64,000 nucleotides of DNA from Ignavibacteriota bacterium (GTDB taxonomy: Bacteria > Bacteroidota > Ignavibacteria > UBA10030 > BY39): assembly GCA_003327435.1 (NCBI GenBank), contig QOQV01000005.1, positions 124,001 through 188,000 on the forward strand, written 5' to 3'. The position numbers were made by a program, and so were the translations under genes. Position 1 is the first letter of the stretch. Each line of letters opens with the position of its first letter. Positions 8,314-19,109 of the stretch are shown piece by piece. Under the pieces are notes generated by a model. The model saw only the letters and a program-made list of their open reading frames with translations, made no database searches and had not been told where the DNA came from.

Positions 8314-11300
8314 ATGCTAAAAAAGTTGCTTATAACATCTTTGGTTCTACAATTCTTTTTATCTGAATTTCATGTCTATTGCTTAAACAATACTACTGAT
8401 AGAAAAATACTATCAAAACCATTTACATTATTACCAAGAAATACAAATAACATAAAAAGAATAGACCAACCATTAAACAAATTTCTACCTTCTTTTACAT
8501 CAACTGTGGTATTTGAAGAGAGTTTTGAAGGTAGTACAGGATTTCCACCAAGTGGTTGGAAAACAATAAACGCCGATGGTGGGGGAACAACTGGTCCATG
8601 GTTTCAGGGTAACACATCCGTTTTTGCTGCATACAACGGAATCGGATATGCTGCAGCCAACTATCAGGGTGCTAACGATTTTCTAATTGATGAATGGCTA
8701 ATAACTCCACTTTTAACAGGGATTAACTCTTCTGACACTCTTTCATTCTGGCACCGTTCTCCAGATTATTCAGCATGGGACGACTCAATTGAAATTCGTA
8801 TCTCCACAACCGATACAAATATTAGCTCATTTAACAAAGTAGTAGATTATTTTAAAACCTCTACAACCGGCTGGGCACAAAAAAAATATCCATTGAAAAA
8901 CTTTATCTCAGACGGTGCTAATATTTATATTGCATTCAGATATCTAATTTATGATGGAGGAGTTTCTGGACTTAATTCAGATTATGTTGGAATCGACCTT
9001 GTACAGATATTACGACCACAACAACAATATGATATTCAGACAGCATTGATCGACTTTCCGCTTAACAATTCAAAAATTTTAATAGGAAATTCTTTTGAAC
9101 CAACAGTAACTTTCCAAAATGTTGGCACTACAACACTGAGCAACACTCCTGTACGACTTAAAATCGTATCACCAACTGGAAGTATATTTGAAGATAGTAA
9201 AACTATTAATACAATTCTGCCTCAACAATCAATACAGATTATATTTAACACTTACACAATAGAACAAACAGGTAAGTACAAACTTCAAGCATTTACACTT
9301 TTAAGTAATGATCAAAATCGTGCTAATGATACATTAACTATTTCATTTACAGGTGCAAATCTACTCGGTGGCACTTATACTGTTGGAGCTGGCGGTAAAT
9401 TCTCCTCTATCAAACAAGCTATAGATACACTTACTGAAAACATCATAGGTAATGATGTAACTTTAACACTAATAAGTTCTCTTTATAATGAGGAACCCAT
9501 ATTAATTGGTCCACAATCATATTTATCAGATGAAAAGAAGATAATCATCAAACCAGCAATTAATGTTTCTCCTACAATAAACATTACACCAACACCGTTA
9601 CACCCTTATGGCATTTCAATATTTGGTGCTTCAAAAATTATAATTGACGGTGCAAATTCGCCTTATCCACAAAGAAACTTAAAACTCAATGTGAGTGGTG
9701 CTTATGGTAAAAAAGGGATCTTCATTGGAGGAACATTTAATTCAAATGCAGATAGTAATATCATACGCAATTTAATTATACGAATAGGTGCGGATTCACT
9801 GAATAACTCTGGAGAATTTATCGGTATTTTACTCTCGGGTTATAATTATAATTACAAAGATATAGGAAACAAAATTATAAATTGCGATATATCAAATCAT
9901 GGCTTTGCTGGAATTGCTGCACAGTGGCAGGAGGGAATGCTTATAGAAAAAAACTATATTCACGACTGGAATCAGCTTGCTGGAGAAAATGATGTATATG
10001 GTATTCTCCTTGATGATGGAGTAACCAACTCGATAATTCAAAAAAACAAAATTGGAAATTTAAAGAATTACACTAACTATTACTGGGCATATGGAATAGA
10101 AATCAATTCAGGGATTGGCTCCAATAATTTAATTGCAAATAATATGATTTATAATATTCTTGCTTCAGGTAATGGAACATTACCTAACATCACCAGAGCA
10201 ATTTATAGTAGCAACTTATCGAATACTGGAGATAAATATTATTATAACTCCATATATCTTTCTGGAACAGACAATTCTTCGTCAACTCAAAGTAGAATCA
10301 CAGGATTTGAATTTATTGGAGGTTCAAATATTGAGTTAAAAAACAATATAGTAATGAACGAAACAAATCTTCCAAACTCAAGCGGTAAAGCTTATTGTAT
10401 ATATTTATCTTCATTACCAAACAATTTCTCATCAAATTATAACAATCTATATACATCAGGTACAAGCGGTGCAATAGGTTTTTATCAATCAAATAAAATT
10501 ACCCTTGATGAATGGAAAGATGCATTCACTCCGAAGCAGGACAGTTTGAGTATAAGTGTAAATCCATTTTTCGTATCACCCGCACTTGGTGATCTTCATA
10601 TTGAAATCACATCAAATTCTCAGATAAACAATATGGGAATACCATTAGCTCTAATTCAAGACGATATCGATGATGCTCCAAGGAACTCACAATCTCCAGA
10701 TATTGGTGCTGATGAATTTACACCAGCTAATAAAGCCGTGAATGTTACATATAATCCATCATGGAATTTAGTATCTGTTCCATTATTAGTTTCCGATTAT
10801 CAGAAAAACGCCGTATTCCCAACAGCAATTTCTAATGCATATTCATTTAATGGAAATTACATCTCAAATTCAATACTTACAAATGGCAAAGGTTACTGGT
10901 TAAAATTCCCTCAAAACACAACACAAACTATTGGAGGTGACCCATTACCTGAGACAAATGTGACACTCACTCGGGGATGGAACCTTATTGGCTCGATCGA
11001 CCACACAATCCCGATTCCAATAAATCAAATCTTTGATCCAATAATTTACGGATATAATCAAGGATATGAAATTGTTGATTCAATTCAACCGGGTAAAGCT
11101 TATTGGTTGAAAAGTTACAAAGATACAACAATCACTTTAGGTAGTACACTACAACATAAACCTTTTTCAATTAAAAATAAAATAGAAGAAAGATTTAACA
11201 AAATTAAAATTTCAAATGAGCTGGGTTATGAACAGGTCCTCTATTTTGGAGAACCAACAGATGAAATAAATAAACCTATTGAAATGCCACCTATACCTTC

Positions 11301-11874
11301 AGAAGCAACATTCGATGTACGCTTCGAATCCAACAATTTTCTGGAAATTATTGACAGTAGTATTCCAATCCAATACTTACCCAAAATCAACATAAGAAAT
11401 GATGCGCAAAGCATAAAAATATGCTGGAATATTTTAGAGAGTAAGAATTTAAAATATGAAATTATAATTGAGGATTCTACAAAGATTCAAAATTTAGAAA
11501 CTGAAAATTTTAATTGTGCAAACATAAATACCCCGCTAAAAAATATTACCATAAAAGTAACCTTCAATAATGCAAACCTTCCAGATGTTTACAGAATCGA
11601 ACAAAACTATCCAAATCCGTTTAATTCAAATACAATTATAAAATTCCAATTACCGGATAGGAGCAAAACAAAGATTTCACTTTACAATATACTCGGTCAA
11701 GAAATTTACAAACTCATTGAGCGAACATTAGAAGCAGGTTATCATCAAATACAAATTGGGAACAACATAACAAGTTCATTAGGAAGTGGTGTCTACTTTT
11801 ATCAAATCGTTGCAACATCTGAAATAAGTCATAAAACATTCAATGATGTTAAAAAACTATTATTAGTAAAATGA
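8314..11874 (+). CDS. Large secreted beta-helix protein with choice-of-anchor J-like and T9SS domains
   Basis: 1186 aa. Signal peptide residues 1-23. Residues about 65-240 resemble a choice-of-anchor J / MAM-like domain (FEESFEG...GFPPSGW..., DEWLITPLL, SFWHRS). About 255-345 is an Ig-like region. Residues ~350-800 look like a right-handed parallel beta-helix (repeated N/S-rich IxNNxI-type turns such as GISIFGASKIIIDGA and SIIQKNKIGN). Residues ~810-950 hold two tandem copies of a small domain with W-N-L-V/I...GKxYWLK. The end is a T9SS type-A domain (IEQNYPNPFNSNTIIKFQLP, ILGQEIY, SGVYFYQI). Likely a cell-surface or extracellular adhesin or polysaccharide-binding protein; no catalytic residues were identified. 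Its stop overlaps the next ATG (ATGA), so the two are translationally coupled. Confidence 0.85.
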   Translation: MLKKLLITSLVLQFFLSEFHVYCLNNTTDRKILSKPFTLLPRNTNNIKRIDQPLNKFLPSFTSTVVFEESFEGSTGFPPSGWKTINADGGGTTGPWFQGNTSVFAAYNGIGYAAANYQGANDFLIDEWLITPLLTGINSSDTLSFWHRSPDYSAWDDSIEIRISTTDTNISSFNKVVDYFKTSTTGWAQKKYPLKNFISDGANIYIAFRYLIYDGGVSGLNSDYVGIDLVQILRPQQQYDIQTALIDFPLNNSKILIGNSFEPTVTFQNVGTTTLSNTPVRLKIVSPTGSIFEDSKTINTILPQQSIQIIFNTYTIEQTGKYKLQAFTLLSNDQNRANDTLTISFTGANLLGGTYTVGAGGKFSSIKQAIDTLTENIIGNDVTLTLISSLYNEEPILIGPQSYLSDEKKIIIKPAINVSPTINITPTPLHPYGISIFGASKIIIDGANSPYPQRNLKLNVSGAYGKKGIFIGGTFNSNADSNIIRNLIIRIGADSLNNSGEFIGILLSGYNYNYKDIGNKIINCDISNHGFAGIAAQWQEGMLIEKNYIHDWNQLAGENDVYGILLDDGVTNSIIQKNKIGNLKNYTNYYWAYGIEINSGIGSNNLIANNMIYNILASGNGTLPNITRAIYSSNLSNTGDKYYYNSIYLSGTDNSSSTQSRITGFEFIGGSNIELKNNIVMNETNLPNSSGKAYCIYLSSLPNNFSSNYNNLYTSGTSGAIGFYQSNKITLDEWKDAFTPKQDSLSISVNPFFVSPALGDLHIEITSNSQINNMGIPLALIQDDIDDAPRNSQSPDIGADEFTPANKAVNVTYNPSWNLVSVPLLVSDYQKNAVFPTAISNAYSFNGNYISNSILTNGKGYWLKFPQNTTQTIGGDPLPETNVTLTRGWNLIGSIDHTIPIPINQIFDPIIYGYNQGYEIVDSIQPGKAYWLKSYKDTTITLGSTLQHKPFSIKNKIEERFNKIKISNELGYEQVLYFGEPTDEINKPIEMPPIPSEATFDVRFESNNFLEIIDSSIPIQYLPKINIRNDAQSIKICWNILESKNLKYEIIIEDSTKIQNLETENFNCANINTPLKNITIKVTFNNANLPDVYRIEQNYPNPFNSNTIIKFQLPDRSKTKISLYNILGQEIYKLIERTLEAGYHQIQIGNNITSSLGSGVYFYQIVATSEISHKTFNDVKKLLLVK

Positions 11875-12926
11875 AAGCATTAATAAAATTATTTGTAATT
11901 ACATTCCTATTCAATTTATCATTTTCACAAAATGCATCAGATTATTTCCCCACAAACTCAGGGTTTAAATGGGTCTATAAATTAACACCAATTGATACAT
12001 CAGGTATGCCAATTACTGGAATTTCTACCACTCGCATTGACTCTTTTTCAAATACGCTAATATATCAAAATAAAAATGCGCATATAATACAATCAAAGAT
12101 TGAAAACAATCTAACATACGATACAAATTACATCCATTTTGAAACTACAAACGGATGGGTTTACACCAAATTATTTCCGGGAATTGACACAATTACCGTG
12201 CTTGATTCGCTTGGTTTGATAAAATTCTTTAAGAATTTTGTTGGCTGGAACTCATATTACAGATTTGCTCAAAATACTGCTATTGAATATCTCATCAAAT
12301 CAAAAGATACCAGCATAATTATCAACAATCAAACATACCCAATTCGAGTAAAAATTTCAGGACAGAGATTTACAGATGAACAGGTAAATTTAGGGATAGG
12401 AGTTTTTAATTGTAAAAAGTTTGTAATTAAATACTCGATAAACTATTTAGTCATAATTCTGGGAAATACATTTGAAATACCGATAATAGCAATACCGGAA
12501 ACAAGCTGGATTGCACCATCATTATGGACTATAAAAAAATTTACACCACCAGTTAAAATAGATTTAACTATTATTAACCTTGGAAAATTTTTTATAAATG
12601 GTTTGCTTACAGAATTGATTGACTACAAACCTCTCAGTATAAACTTATCGTCTCAAGAACAATACTTTCCAGAAATTTATCAAAACTATCCAAATCCATT
12701 CAATACTTCGACGACCATTAAGTTTGACATTCCAGTCCCAGGTAGTGTTGAGATAAAAATTTATAACATTTTAGGATACGAAGTTACCACATTATTAAAC
12801 CAATTAATGCAACCAGGACAATATTTCATAAATTGGAATGTTTCCAACTTACCCAGCGGGGTTTACATTTATAAATTAAATTTTAACGGATTTACAAAAA
12901 TTAAAAAGATGATCCTGAACAAATAA
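11871..12926 (+). CDS. Secreted protein of unknown function with T9SS sorting domain
   Basis: 351 aa. Signal peptide (residues 1-19, ending FSQ), then about 240 residues beginning with DYFPTNSGFKWVYKL, a pattern seen in many secreted hypothetical proteins of this lineage, and a C-terminal T9SS type-A domain (IYQNYPNPFNTSTTIKFDIP, ILGYEVTTLL, SGVYIYKL). No enzyme motif is visible. It starts in a 4-nt overlap with the beta-helix protein and is followed 11 nt later by the propeller-transglutaminase, so the three form one transcription unit. Confidence 0.8.
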   Translation: MKALIKLFVITFLFNLSFSQNASDYFPTNSGFKWVYKLTPIDTSGMPITGISTTRIDSFSNTLIYQNKNAHIIQSKIENNLTYDTNYIHFETTNGWVYTKLFPGIDTITVLDSLGLIKFFKNFVGWNSYYRFAQNTAIEYLIKSKDTSIIINNQTYPIRVKISGQRFTDEQVNLGIGVFNCKKFVIKYSINYLVIILGNTFEIPIIAIPETSWIAPSLWTIKKFTPPVKIDLTIINLGKFFINGLLTELIDYKPLSINLSSQEQYFPEIYQNYPNPFNTSTTIKFDIPVPGSVEIKIYNILGYEVTTLLNQLMQPGQYFINWNVSNLPSGVYIYKLNFNGFTKIKKMILNK

Positions 12927-12937
12927 AAGGAGGAAAT

Positions 12938-14527
12938 ATGAAGCATTTAAAATTTTTAACAGTACTTTTATTAATTACAACTCTCAGTATTTATTCATAT
13001 CCAGGAAAAGTTTTAAAGAGTTTTAAAATTCCGTATAACTACCCAACCGGACTCGTCTATGACGGGAAATATTTATGGTTTGCTGATCATAAAGTTGATA
13101 AACTTATTTGCATTGACCCTTCGGATGGAAAAATAATCCGTGAAATAAATTCACCCGGTTTCTGGCCTATGGGTTTGGCATACGATGGAAAATATTTATG
13201 GAATGTAGATGAAAAACAGAAAAAAATCTATAAACTGGATCCAAAAGATGGAACGATATTGAATACAATAGATGCACCAAGTGATAATCCCTGTGGTTTA
13301 GCATGGGATGGCTATACACTCTGGACCACAGATTATAGAGAGAAAAAAATTATGAAAATTGATTTAAGTGATGGCACCGCAGTTCAATCATTCCCCGCTC
13401 CAGCAAATTATCCTCAGGATTTAGTATATGATGGGAAATATCTCTGGTGTTCTGATCGTATGGCTGATGAAATATATATGATTGAACCCAAATCTGGAGA
13501 TGTAATTATAATAATCAAATCGCCAGGACCCTATCCAAGAGGTTTAGCTTTTGATGGAAAATATTTATGGAATGTAGATTACCAAAATGATGAAATCTAT
13601 CAATTGGTCAGAGAAGATGATGAACTATTTAAATTGGAAAACGAGCGACAGGCAATTATTACATTTACACATCAAGTTAAAATTTACGGCCAGGGCGAAT
13701 TAAAAGATTTAAATGTCTATATTGCAACACCAGAAAATTTGCCTCAACAACAAATACTCAATATCGAATTTTCTCCAGGAAATTACTCTTTAATAAAAGA
13801 TAGATTCAAACAACAATTTGCATTTTTTAATTACAAAAACATAAAAAATGAGACTACATTAAACACAATAATGAAAGTTAAAGCCAAAATTTCTGAAATA
13901 ACATATTTTATTTTTCCTGATAAATGTGGAAAATTAACTGATATCCCAAAGGAAATAATTAAAACATATACAACTAACGAATCAAAGTATTTGATTGATG
14001 ATGAATATATAAAAGATTTAGTAAAAAAAGTTGTTGGAACGGAACAAAACCCATACTGGATTGCAAGGAAAATCTTTGATTATGTTCGAAACACACTGGA
14101 ATATAAACTCGAAGGCGGCTGGAATGCTGCACCATTCGTATTGAAAAGAGGAACTGGCTCATGTTCAGAATATACATTCAGTTTTATTGCTTTATGTCGT
14201 GCTGCTGGATTGCCTGCTCGTTATGTAGGTAGTATTGTTGTGCGTGGCGATGATGCAAGTCTGGATGATGTTTTCCACCGCTGGCCAGAAATTTACTTAC
14301 CAAACTATGGCTGGATACCAATCGATCCTCAAGCTGGTGATAAACCACTTCCACGAGATCAAGCAATAAATATCGGACATCTTCCAAATAGATTTCTAAT
14401 CACTACACAAAGCGGTGGTAACTCTGAATATTTAGGCTGGTATTATAACTCGTTTGAAAATTATGTGATTGATCCTCAAATTCAAATAAATATAGAAACA
14501 TACGGAGACTGGGAACCAATTAAGTAA
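12938..14527 (+). CDS. Secreted propeller-transglutaminase-like protease/ligase
   Basis: 529 aa with an excellent AAAGGAGG site 5 nt before the ATG. Signal peptide (about 1-20). Residues ~25-225 are five YWTD/NHL-like blades with the refrain GLVYDGKYLW...IDPSDG. Then a linker, and a transglutaminase-like core at ~365-480: catalytic Cys in GTGSCSEYTFSFIALCRAAG, His in DVFHRWPEIYLP and Asp in WIPIDPQAGD. The family cleaves or cross-links peptide/isopeptide bonds; the substrate here is unknown. Unlike its two upstream operon partners it has no T9SS sorting domain, so it should stay periplasmic or leave by another route. The gene meets the TPR gene tail-to-tail with no spacer. Confidence 0.87.
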   Translation: MKHLKFLTVLLLITTLSIYSYPGKVLKSFKIPYNYPTGLVYDGKYLWFADHKVDKLICIDPSDGKIIREINSPGFWPMGLAYDGKYLWNVDEKQKKIYKLDPKDGTILNTIDAPSDNPCGLAWDGYTLWTTDYREKKIMKIDLSDGTAVQSFPAPANYPQDLVYDGKYLWCSDRMADEIYMIEPKSGDVIIIIKSPGPYPRGLAFDGKYLWNVDYQNDEIYQLVREDDELFKLENERQAIITFTHQVKIYGQGELKDLNVYIATPENLPQQQILNIEFSPGNYSLIKDRFKQQFAFFNYKNIKNETTLNTIMKVKAKISEITYFIFPDKCGKLTDIPKEIIKTYTTNESKYLIDDEYIKDLVKKVVGTEQNPYWIARKIFDYVRNTLEYKLEGGWNAAPFVLKRGTGSCSEYTFSFIALCRAAGLPARYVGSIVVRGDDASLDDVFHRWPEIYLPNYGWIPIDPQAGDKPLPRDQAINIGHLPNRFLITTQSGGNSEYLGWYYNSFENYVIDPQIQINIETYGDWEPIK

Positions 14528-16039
14528 TTAATTTAATAATTTTAAAGTTCTTTCAGTTCTATAACGCAACCAGCGCTCGTTTAAATAATTACTATGGTTT
14601 AATACATCAATAAAATAATTTTTAGCAACATATTGATTTCCAGATTTTAGGTTGATCTGACCAAGATAAAATTTTGACCAAGGTATTAACCAACTGGATT
14701 GTTCAGGTTTTTTATCTATAATTTTTATAAAATTCATTTTTGCATCGTCATACATCTTTGCATCATAACAACATTCACCATATCTGAATAATATTTCATT
14801 TTCTTGCGTATCGCCAATATTACCCCTTTTAAGCAAAGAATTATAAATTGCTAAAGCTTGTAAATATTTACCAGATTTATGATAATTTCGTGCAACAATT
14901 ATCAGGCTATCTACTTCTCCAATTCTGTTTTTAATAAAATTATTTGCCATATGCTTAGCATAGAGATCATCCCCATATTTCGATTTTGATTTGGTAGCCC
15001 GGTTATAGTATTGTAAAGCCTCTTCCCTTTTATTTGTAAATTCTAAGGCAATACCCAAATTGAGGAACGCTTGTGTGATATATATTTCCTCATTATAAGA
15101 TTTTAAAAATTCCTTATAGTAATCGATAGCGAGATTATATTTCCCCAATTTAAAATTACATTCTCCCAACCTAAACAAAGTAAATTCAAACAACTTCGGA
15201 ATTGGATAGTATTTTTGATTTTTAATTTTCAGAAAATCATTCATTGCACTATCGACATAATTGAGATTAATATTAAATACACCGCTTGTATATAAGAATA
15301 TCTGATTTTCGGGATATTGTTGCAACAAGTTGTTGATTATGATTTTAGCTCTATCAAATTCACCTGTATGCCAGGGATAGAATTGAGTCAGGTAAAATTC
15401 TGCTTCAACCTTCTGAAAATTTCCTTTCTCAGCAGCTAACTCAATTTCTTTTAATCCTTTTTCAATATTACCTTCAAAACCAAGTAACGAAATAATCCAT
15501 TTCAATGCCTTAGGAAGCGAACCAATAGAATAATGGTAAATACCAAGACCAAGATAGGCATCATAATAATTCGGATTAATTCTCACTGCTTCATTAAACG
15601 CACTATAACTTTTTCTAAGATCAAATACCATTCCCAAATAATTTTCGTTTCTCAATTTGATAAATACTCTGTTACCATAAGCTATTCCTAAACTGGTAAG
15701 AGCATGAGGATCTTTTTTGTTTTTTTCAGCAAATGCTTCGGATACCTGAATAGCTTTATCAACGAGTTTAATTGCTTCAGAGTAATCTTCAGAAGATTTA
15801 CCAAACAAGAATTTCCACATTGGAAGCGCCGATTTACTGATGTAGGCTTGTGGATAATCAGGATAATTTTTTATGACCTCATCGAAGATTTCGTTTGCCT
15901 TTCCAAATTCGAAATTTAACAAATGGGAAATTCCTATTTTCGTCAAACTCTTCGCCTTTTCGTAGTCCTTTGATGTGTTTTCTCCAAGTGCTATAGTAAA
16001 ACAAAGTATGGATACCAATATTACGATTGTATTCTTCAT
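14528..16039 (-). CDS. Exported TPR-repeat protein
   Basis: 503 aa with a signal peptide (about 1-19, cleavage near ALG). Almost the whole mature chain is helical repeats of TPR type, for example ALTSLGIAYGNR, AYLGLGIYHYSIG, EALQYYNRATKS and the YLQALAIYNSLLKRG unit. It probably acts as a periplasmic scaffold or is membrane attached; no enzymatic domain is present. Last gene of a minus-strand envelope run (M48 protease, plsC, kdsB, DUF502, pyrG), starting 7 nt after the pyrG stop. Its own stop directly abuts the transglutaminase stop. Confidence 0.8.
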   Translation of the reverse strand: MKNTIVILVSILCFTIALGENTSKDYEKAKSLTKIGISHLLNFEFGKANEIFDEVIKNYPDYPQAYISKSALPMWKFLFGKSSEDYSEAIKLVDKAIQVSEAFAEKNKKDPHALTSLGIAYGNRVFIKLRNENYLGMVFDLRKSYSAFNEAVRINPNYYDAYLGLGIYHYSIGSLPKALKWIISLLGFEGNIEKGLKEIELAAEKGNFQKVEAEFYLTQFYPWHTGEFDRAKIIINNLLQQYPENQIFLYTSGVFNINLNYVDSAMNDFLKIKNQKYYPIPKLFEFTLFRLGECNFKLGKYNLAIDYYKEFLKSYNEEIYITQAFLNLGIALEFTNKREEALQYYNRATKSKSKYGDDLYAKHMANNFIKNRIGEVDSLIIVARNYHKSGKYLQALAIYNSLLKRGNIGDTQENEILFRYGECCYDAKMYDDAKMNFIKIIDKKPEQSSWLIPWSKFYLGQINLKSGNQYVAKNYFIDVLNHSNYLNERWLRYRTERTLKLLN

Positions 16040-16046
16040 CGTGATA

Positions 16047-17672
16047 CTATTTCTTTTTTATGTTACTAAAATTCATTGCTGCTTTAACAAAATCTCTGAA
16101 AAGGGGGTGAGGATTTGTAGCGCGAGATTTTAATTCTGGATGAAATTGAACACCAACAAACCAGGGATGATTCTGCAATTCAACTATTTCTACTAAATTG
16201 TTTTGTGGACATACTCCGCTTACTATTAATCCACATTCCTTTAACTTATCGATAAATGCATTATTCACTTCATATCGATGTCGATGGCGTTCATGTATCA
16301 ACTCTTTTTTATACGCATTATGTGCTTTTGTGTTTGGTTTTAATTTGCAAGGGAACGAACCAAGACGCATAGTTCCACCATATTCTTTCACTTTCTTTTG
16401 TTCTAACATCAAATCAATAACATTTTGATTTGTATTCTCAAATTCTGTACTGTTTGCATTTTTGAGTCCACATACATTGCGAGCAAACTCTATCACAGCA
16501 CATTGCATACCAAGGCAAATACCAAAAAACGGGATTTTCATTTCACGAACATATTTAACAGCAAGTATCTTTCCTTCAATACCGCGTTCACCAAATCCTG
16601 GGGCTACCAGTAAACCTGAAATATCACTTAAATATTTATCAACATTATTCTTTTCAATCTTCTCTGCAGATATCCACTTCAGATTTACCTTCATATTATT
16701 CGCTGCACCAGCATGTATAAACGCTTCCACTATACTTTTATAAGCATCATGATGCTCTGTATATTTCCCACAAATTCCTATTGTCACCATGCCAGATGGA
16801 TTTTTTATTCTATGAACCATTTTCTTCCAGCTTTTTAAATCCGGTTGTGGACAGGTTAAATCAAGTTTTTCTAACACCAGATCGTCCAGCTCCTGCTCTT
16901 CAAATATAAGAGGTACCTCATAAATTGTTTCCATATCTGGTGCGCTTATCACGAGCTCAGGGTCAACATTGGTAAACAAAGCAATTTTTGCTCTAACATC
17001 ATCAGGCAATAGTCTATCAGAACGACAAATTAATATATCAGGTTGGATTCCGATTTCGCGCAAAGTACTAACACTGTGTTGAGTTGGTTTTGTCTTGATT
17101 TCTCCAGCTGAAGATATATATGGAACAAGAGTTACATGAATGCTAATAGCGTTTTTTCTGCCAACCCGATTCATAAATTGTCTCATCGCTTCCAGGAAAG
17201 GTAAACTTTCAATATCACCCACAGTACCACCAATTTCAGTTATTATTACATCATAATTTCCACTTAAGCCTAAAATTTCAAATCTTCTCATAATCTCATC
17301 TGTGATATGAGGAATTACCTGTACAGTGCCACCCAGATAATCTCCTCTCCTTTCCCGGGTAATCACTTCATAATACACCTGACCTGTTGTTGCGTTGTTT
17401 TGTTTGGTTGTGTTAATATCAAGAAACCTTTCATAATGACCCAGGTCAAGATCAGTTTCAGCACCATCCTCCGTTACATAAACCTCACCATGCTGATAGG
17501 GATTCATCGTACCTGGATCCACATTTAGATACGGATCAAATTTCTGAATTGTAACTCTCAAGCCCCTTGCTTTAAGTAATAATCCAAGCGAAGCTGCAGC
17601 AATTCCTTTACCCAAAGATGATACTACGCCTCCAGTTACAAATATGTACTTTATTGGATTTTTTCTAACCAT
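16047..17672 (-). CDS. pyrG: CTP synthase (glutamine hydrolysing)
   Basis: 541 aa, the normal length. It makes CTP from UTP, ATP and glutamine. The N-terminal synthase domain shows [20 protein letters not shown] and the [20 protein letters not shown] stretch; the C-terminal class I glutamine amidotransferase domain has the nucleophile Cys in GICLGMQ and the catalytic His/Glu in VQFHPEL. Starts at ATG 17670-17672, 17 nt after the DUF502 stop. The link to kdsB two genes upstream makes sense because KdsB consumes CTP; kdsB and pyrG are also neighbours in some other Gram-negative genomes. Confidence 0.98.
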   Translation of the reverse strand: MVRKNPIKYIFVTGGVVSSLGKGIAAASLGLLLKARGLRVTIQKFDPYLNVDPGTMNPYQHGEVYVTEDGAETDLDLGHYERFLDINTTKQNNATTGQVYYEVITRERRGDYLGGTVQVIPHITDEIMRRFEILGLSGNYDVIITEIGGTVGDIESLPFLEAMRQFMNRVGRKNAISIHVTLVPYISSAGEIKTKPTQHSVSTLREIGIQPDILICRSDRLLPDDVRAKIALFTNVDPELVISAPDMETIYEVPLIFEEQELDDLVLEKLDLTCPQPDLKSWKKMVHRIKNPSGMVTIGICGKYTEHHDAYKSIVEAFIHAGAANNMKVNLKWISAEKIEKNNVDKYLSDISGLLVAPGFGERGIEGKILAVKYVREMKIPFFGICLGMQCAVIEFARNVCGLKNANSTEFENTNQNVIDLMLEQKKVKEYGGTMRLGSFPCKLKPNTKAHNAYKKELIHERHRHRYEVNNAFIDKLKECGLIVSGVCPQNNLVEIVELQNHPWFVGVQFHPELKSRATNPHPLFRDFVKAAMNFSNIKKK

Positions 17673-17689
17673 AAATTCACCAGATTACT

Positions 17690-18313
17690 TTATTTAATTT
17701 TAATTTCATTCTTTGAAACTACCCCACCAGAAAGGACAAGTTTTAATCCTTCCTCAATTGTTAAGTTTAAAACTTTTATTTGATCACGAGGTACAAAGAT
17801 TACAACTCCAGAAGTCGGATTAGGTGGATGAGGAAAATATACTGACACAAGATTTGTATTATTTTGCCCATCTATGTTCATAAGCACTTCATTTGTTGCA
17901 AATCCAACAGAATAAAGGCCAACCCTTGGATACTCAACCATAACCACATTTTTAAATGTTTTACTTTTAGCACTAATTGCAAACGCATCGATTAAATCTC
18001 TAATTGCACTATAAATTGTCCGTGCAAGCGGAAGAGTTGATATCAATTTATCGAAAAATTTTATTACAAACCTTCCTATTAAATTACGCGACATTAAACC
18101 AACTATTAAAATTAACAACAACATTGTTATGAAACCAACACCCGGTATATGATAACCAAGTAATTCGTCAGTCAATGGTGAGATGATTCCATCAATTGCT
18201 TCAAACAATGTTCTTAATACTAAAATTGTTATCACAATTGGAACAATAATAGCAATTCCCCGCATAAAAGAATTTCGAAATATTGTAAGTATACCTTTTT
18301 TATCTGCTTCCAT
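17690..18313 (-). CDS. DUF502 family membrane protein
   Basis: 207 aa. Two transmembrane segments at about 18-40 and 57-80, then a soluble C-terminal part with the family blocks PLARTIYSAIRD, VVMVEYPRVG and FVPRDQIKVLNLTIEEG. DUF502 proteins occur widely in bacteria and plants; biochemical role is unsettled. The ATG lies inside the end of kdsB (14-nt overlap), with AAAGGAG only 2 nt before it, a short spacing compensated perhaps by coupling to kdsB translation. Confidence 0.88.
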   Translation of the reverse strand: MEADKKGILTIFRNSFMRGIAIIVPIVITILVLRTLFEAIDGIISPLTDELLGYHIPGVGFITMLLLILIVGLMSRNLIGRFVIKFFDKLISTLPLARTIYSAIRDLIDAFAISAKSKTFKNVVMVEYPRVGLYSVGFATNEVLMNIDGQNNTNLVSVYFPHPPNPTSGVVIFVPRDQIKVLNLTIEEGLKLVLSGGVVSKNEIKIK

Positions 18314-19091
18314 AGCTCCTTTTTTCCCTGGTTAATAATTCTTTTATTTTCTCAAAATCTTCCATTGTATCTACTGAAAAATTTTCATAATCTGTTATTA
18401 TGGTTTTAATTTTGTATCCATTTTCAATTATACGAAGCTGTTCTAATTTTTCAACTTTTTCCAGTTCAGATTCTTCCATATCACTAAATTTAATTAAAAA
18501 TTCTCTCCGAAAAACATATATCCCTATATGTTTAAAATACATGTTTGATTTAATAATCCACTCATCTAATCCCTTTGCATCTCTACAGTAAGGAATCATA
18601 GATCTGGAAAAATAAATTGCATTGGCGAATTTATCAACTACAACCTTAACAACATTCGGGTTTATTAAATCCTGACCATTCGTAATCCTTTTTATCGGTG
18701 TTGCTACCAGAACTGTTTGATCATCAAGTAAAAGATTGGTTGTGTTATCAATTACCTCATTTGATATTAGTGGTTCATCTCCCTGAACATTTACAATTAT
18801 TTCAGCATTCTCAAGATTACGAGCCACATATGCAATCCGATCACTTCCACTTTTCATTTCGGATGGTGTTAAAATTGCCTTACCCCCAAACAATTCGACT
18901 GCATCAACAACTTTCTGGTTATCTGTTGCAACAATAATATCCCCTATCAATTTTGATTTACTTACGCTTTCATAAACATATTGAATTAGGGGTTTACCAT
19001 TAATTTCCAGCAGCACCTTTCCTGGTAATCTCGTAGAAGCAAATCTGGCTGGAATAATAGCAACGATATTTGCAGAACTTTCAGGTAACAA
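18300..19091 (-). CDS. kdsB: 3-deoxy-manno-octulosonate cytidylyltransferase (CMP-KDO synthetase)
   Basis: About 263 aa. It activates KDO with CTP for LPS inner-core synthesis in the cytoplasm. Motifs: IPARFASTRLPGKVL near the N-terminus, NVQGDEPLI near residue 100, and the C-terminal GIYVFRREFLIKFS region. The start is non-ATG: between the upstream in-frame TGA (19116-19118) and the conserved IVAIIPAR there is no ATG or GTG, only the TTG at 19089-19091. Overlaps the DUF502 gene by 14 nt. Its neighbours plsC and pyrG fit an envelope-lipid operon. Confidence 0.96.
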   Translation of the reverse strand: MLPESSANIVAIIPARFASTRLPGKVLLEINGKPLIQYVYESVSKSKLIGDIIVATDNQKVVDAVELFGGKAILTPSEMKSGSDRIAYVARNLENAEIIVNVQGDEPLISNEVIDNTTNLLLDDQTVLVATPIKRITNGQDLINPNVVKVVVDKFANAIYFSRSMIPYCRDAKGLDEWIIKSNMYFKHIGIYVFRREFLIKFSDMEESELEKVEKLEQLRIIENGYKIKTIITDYENFSVDTMEDFEKIKELLTREKRSYGSR

Positions 19092-19109
19092 TTTTTGAGC
19101 TTTCGTAAT

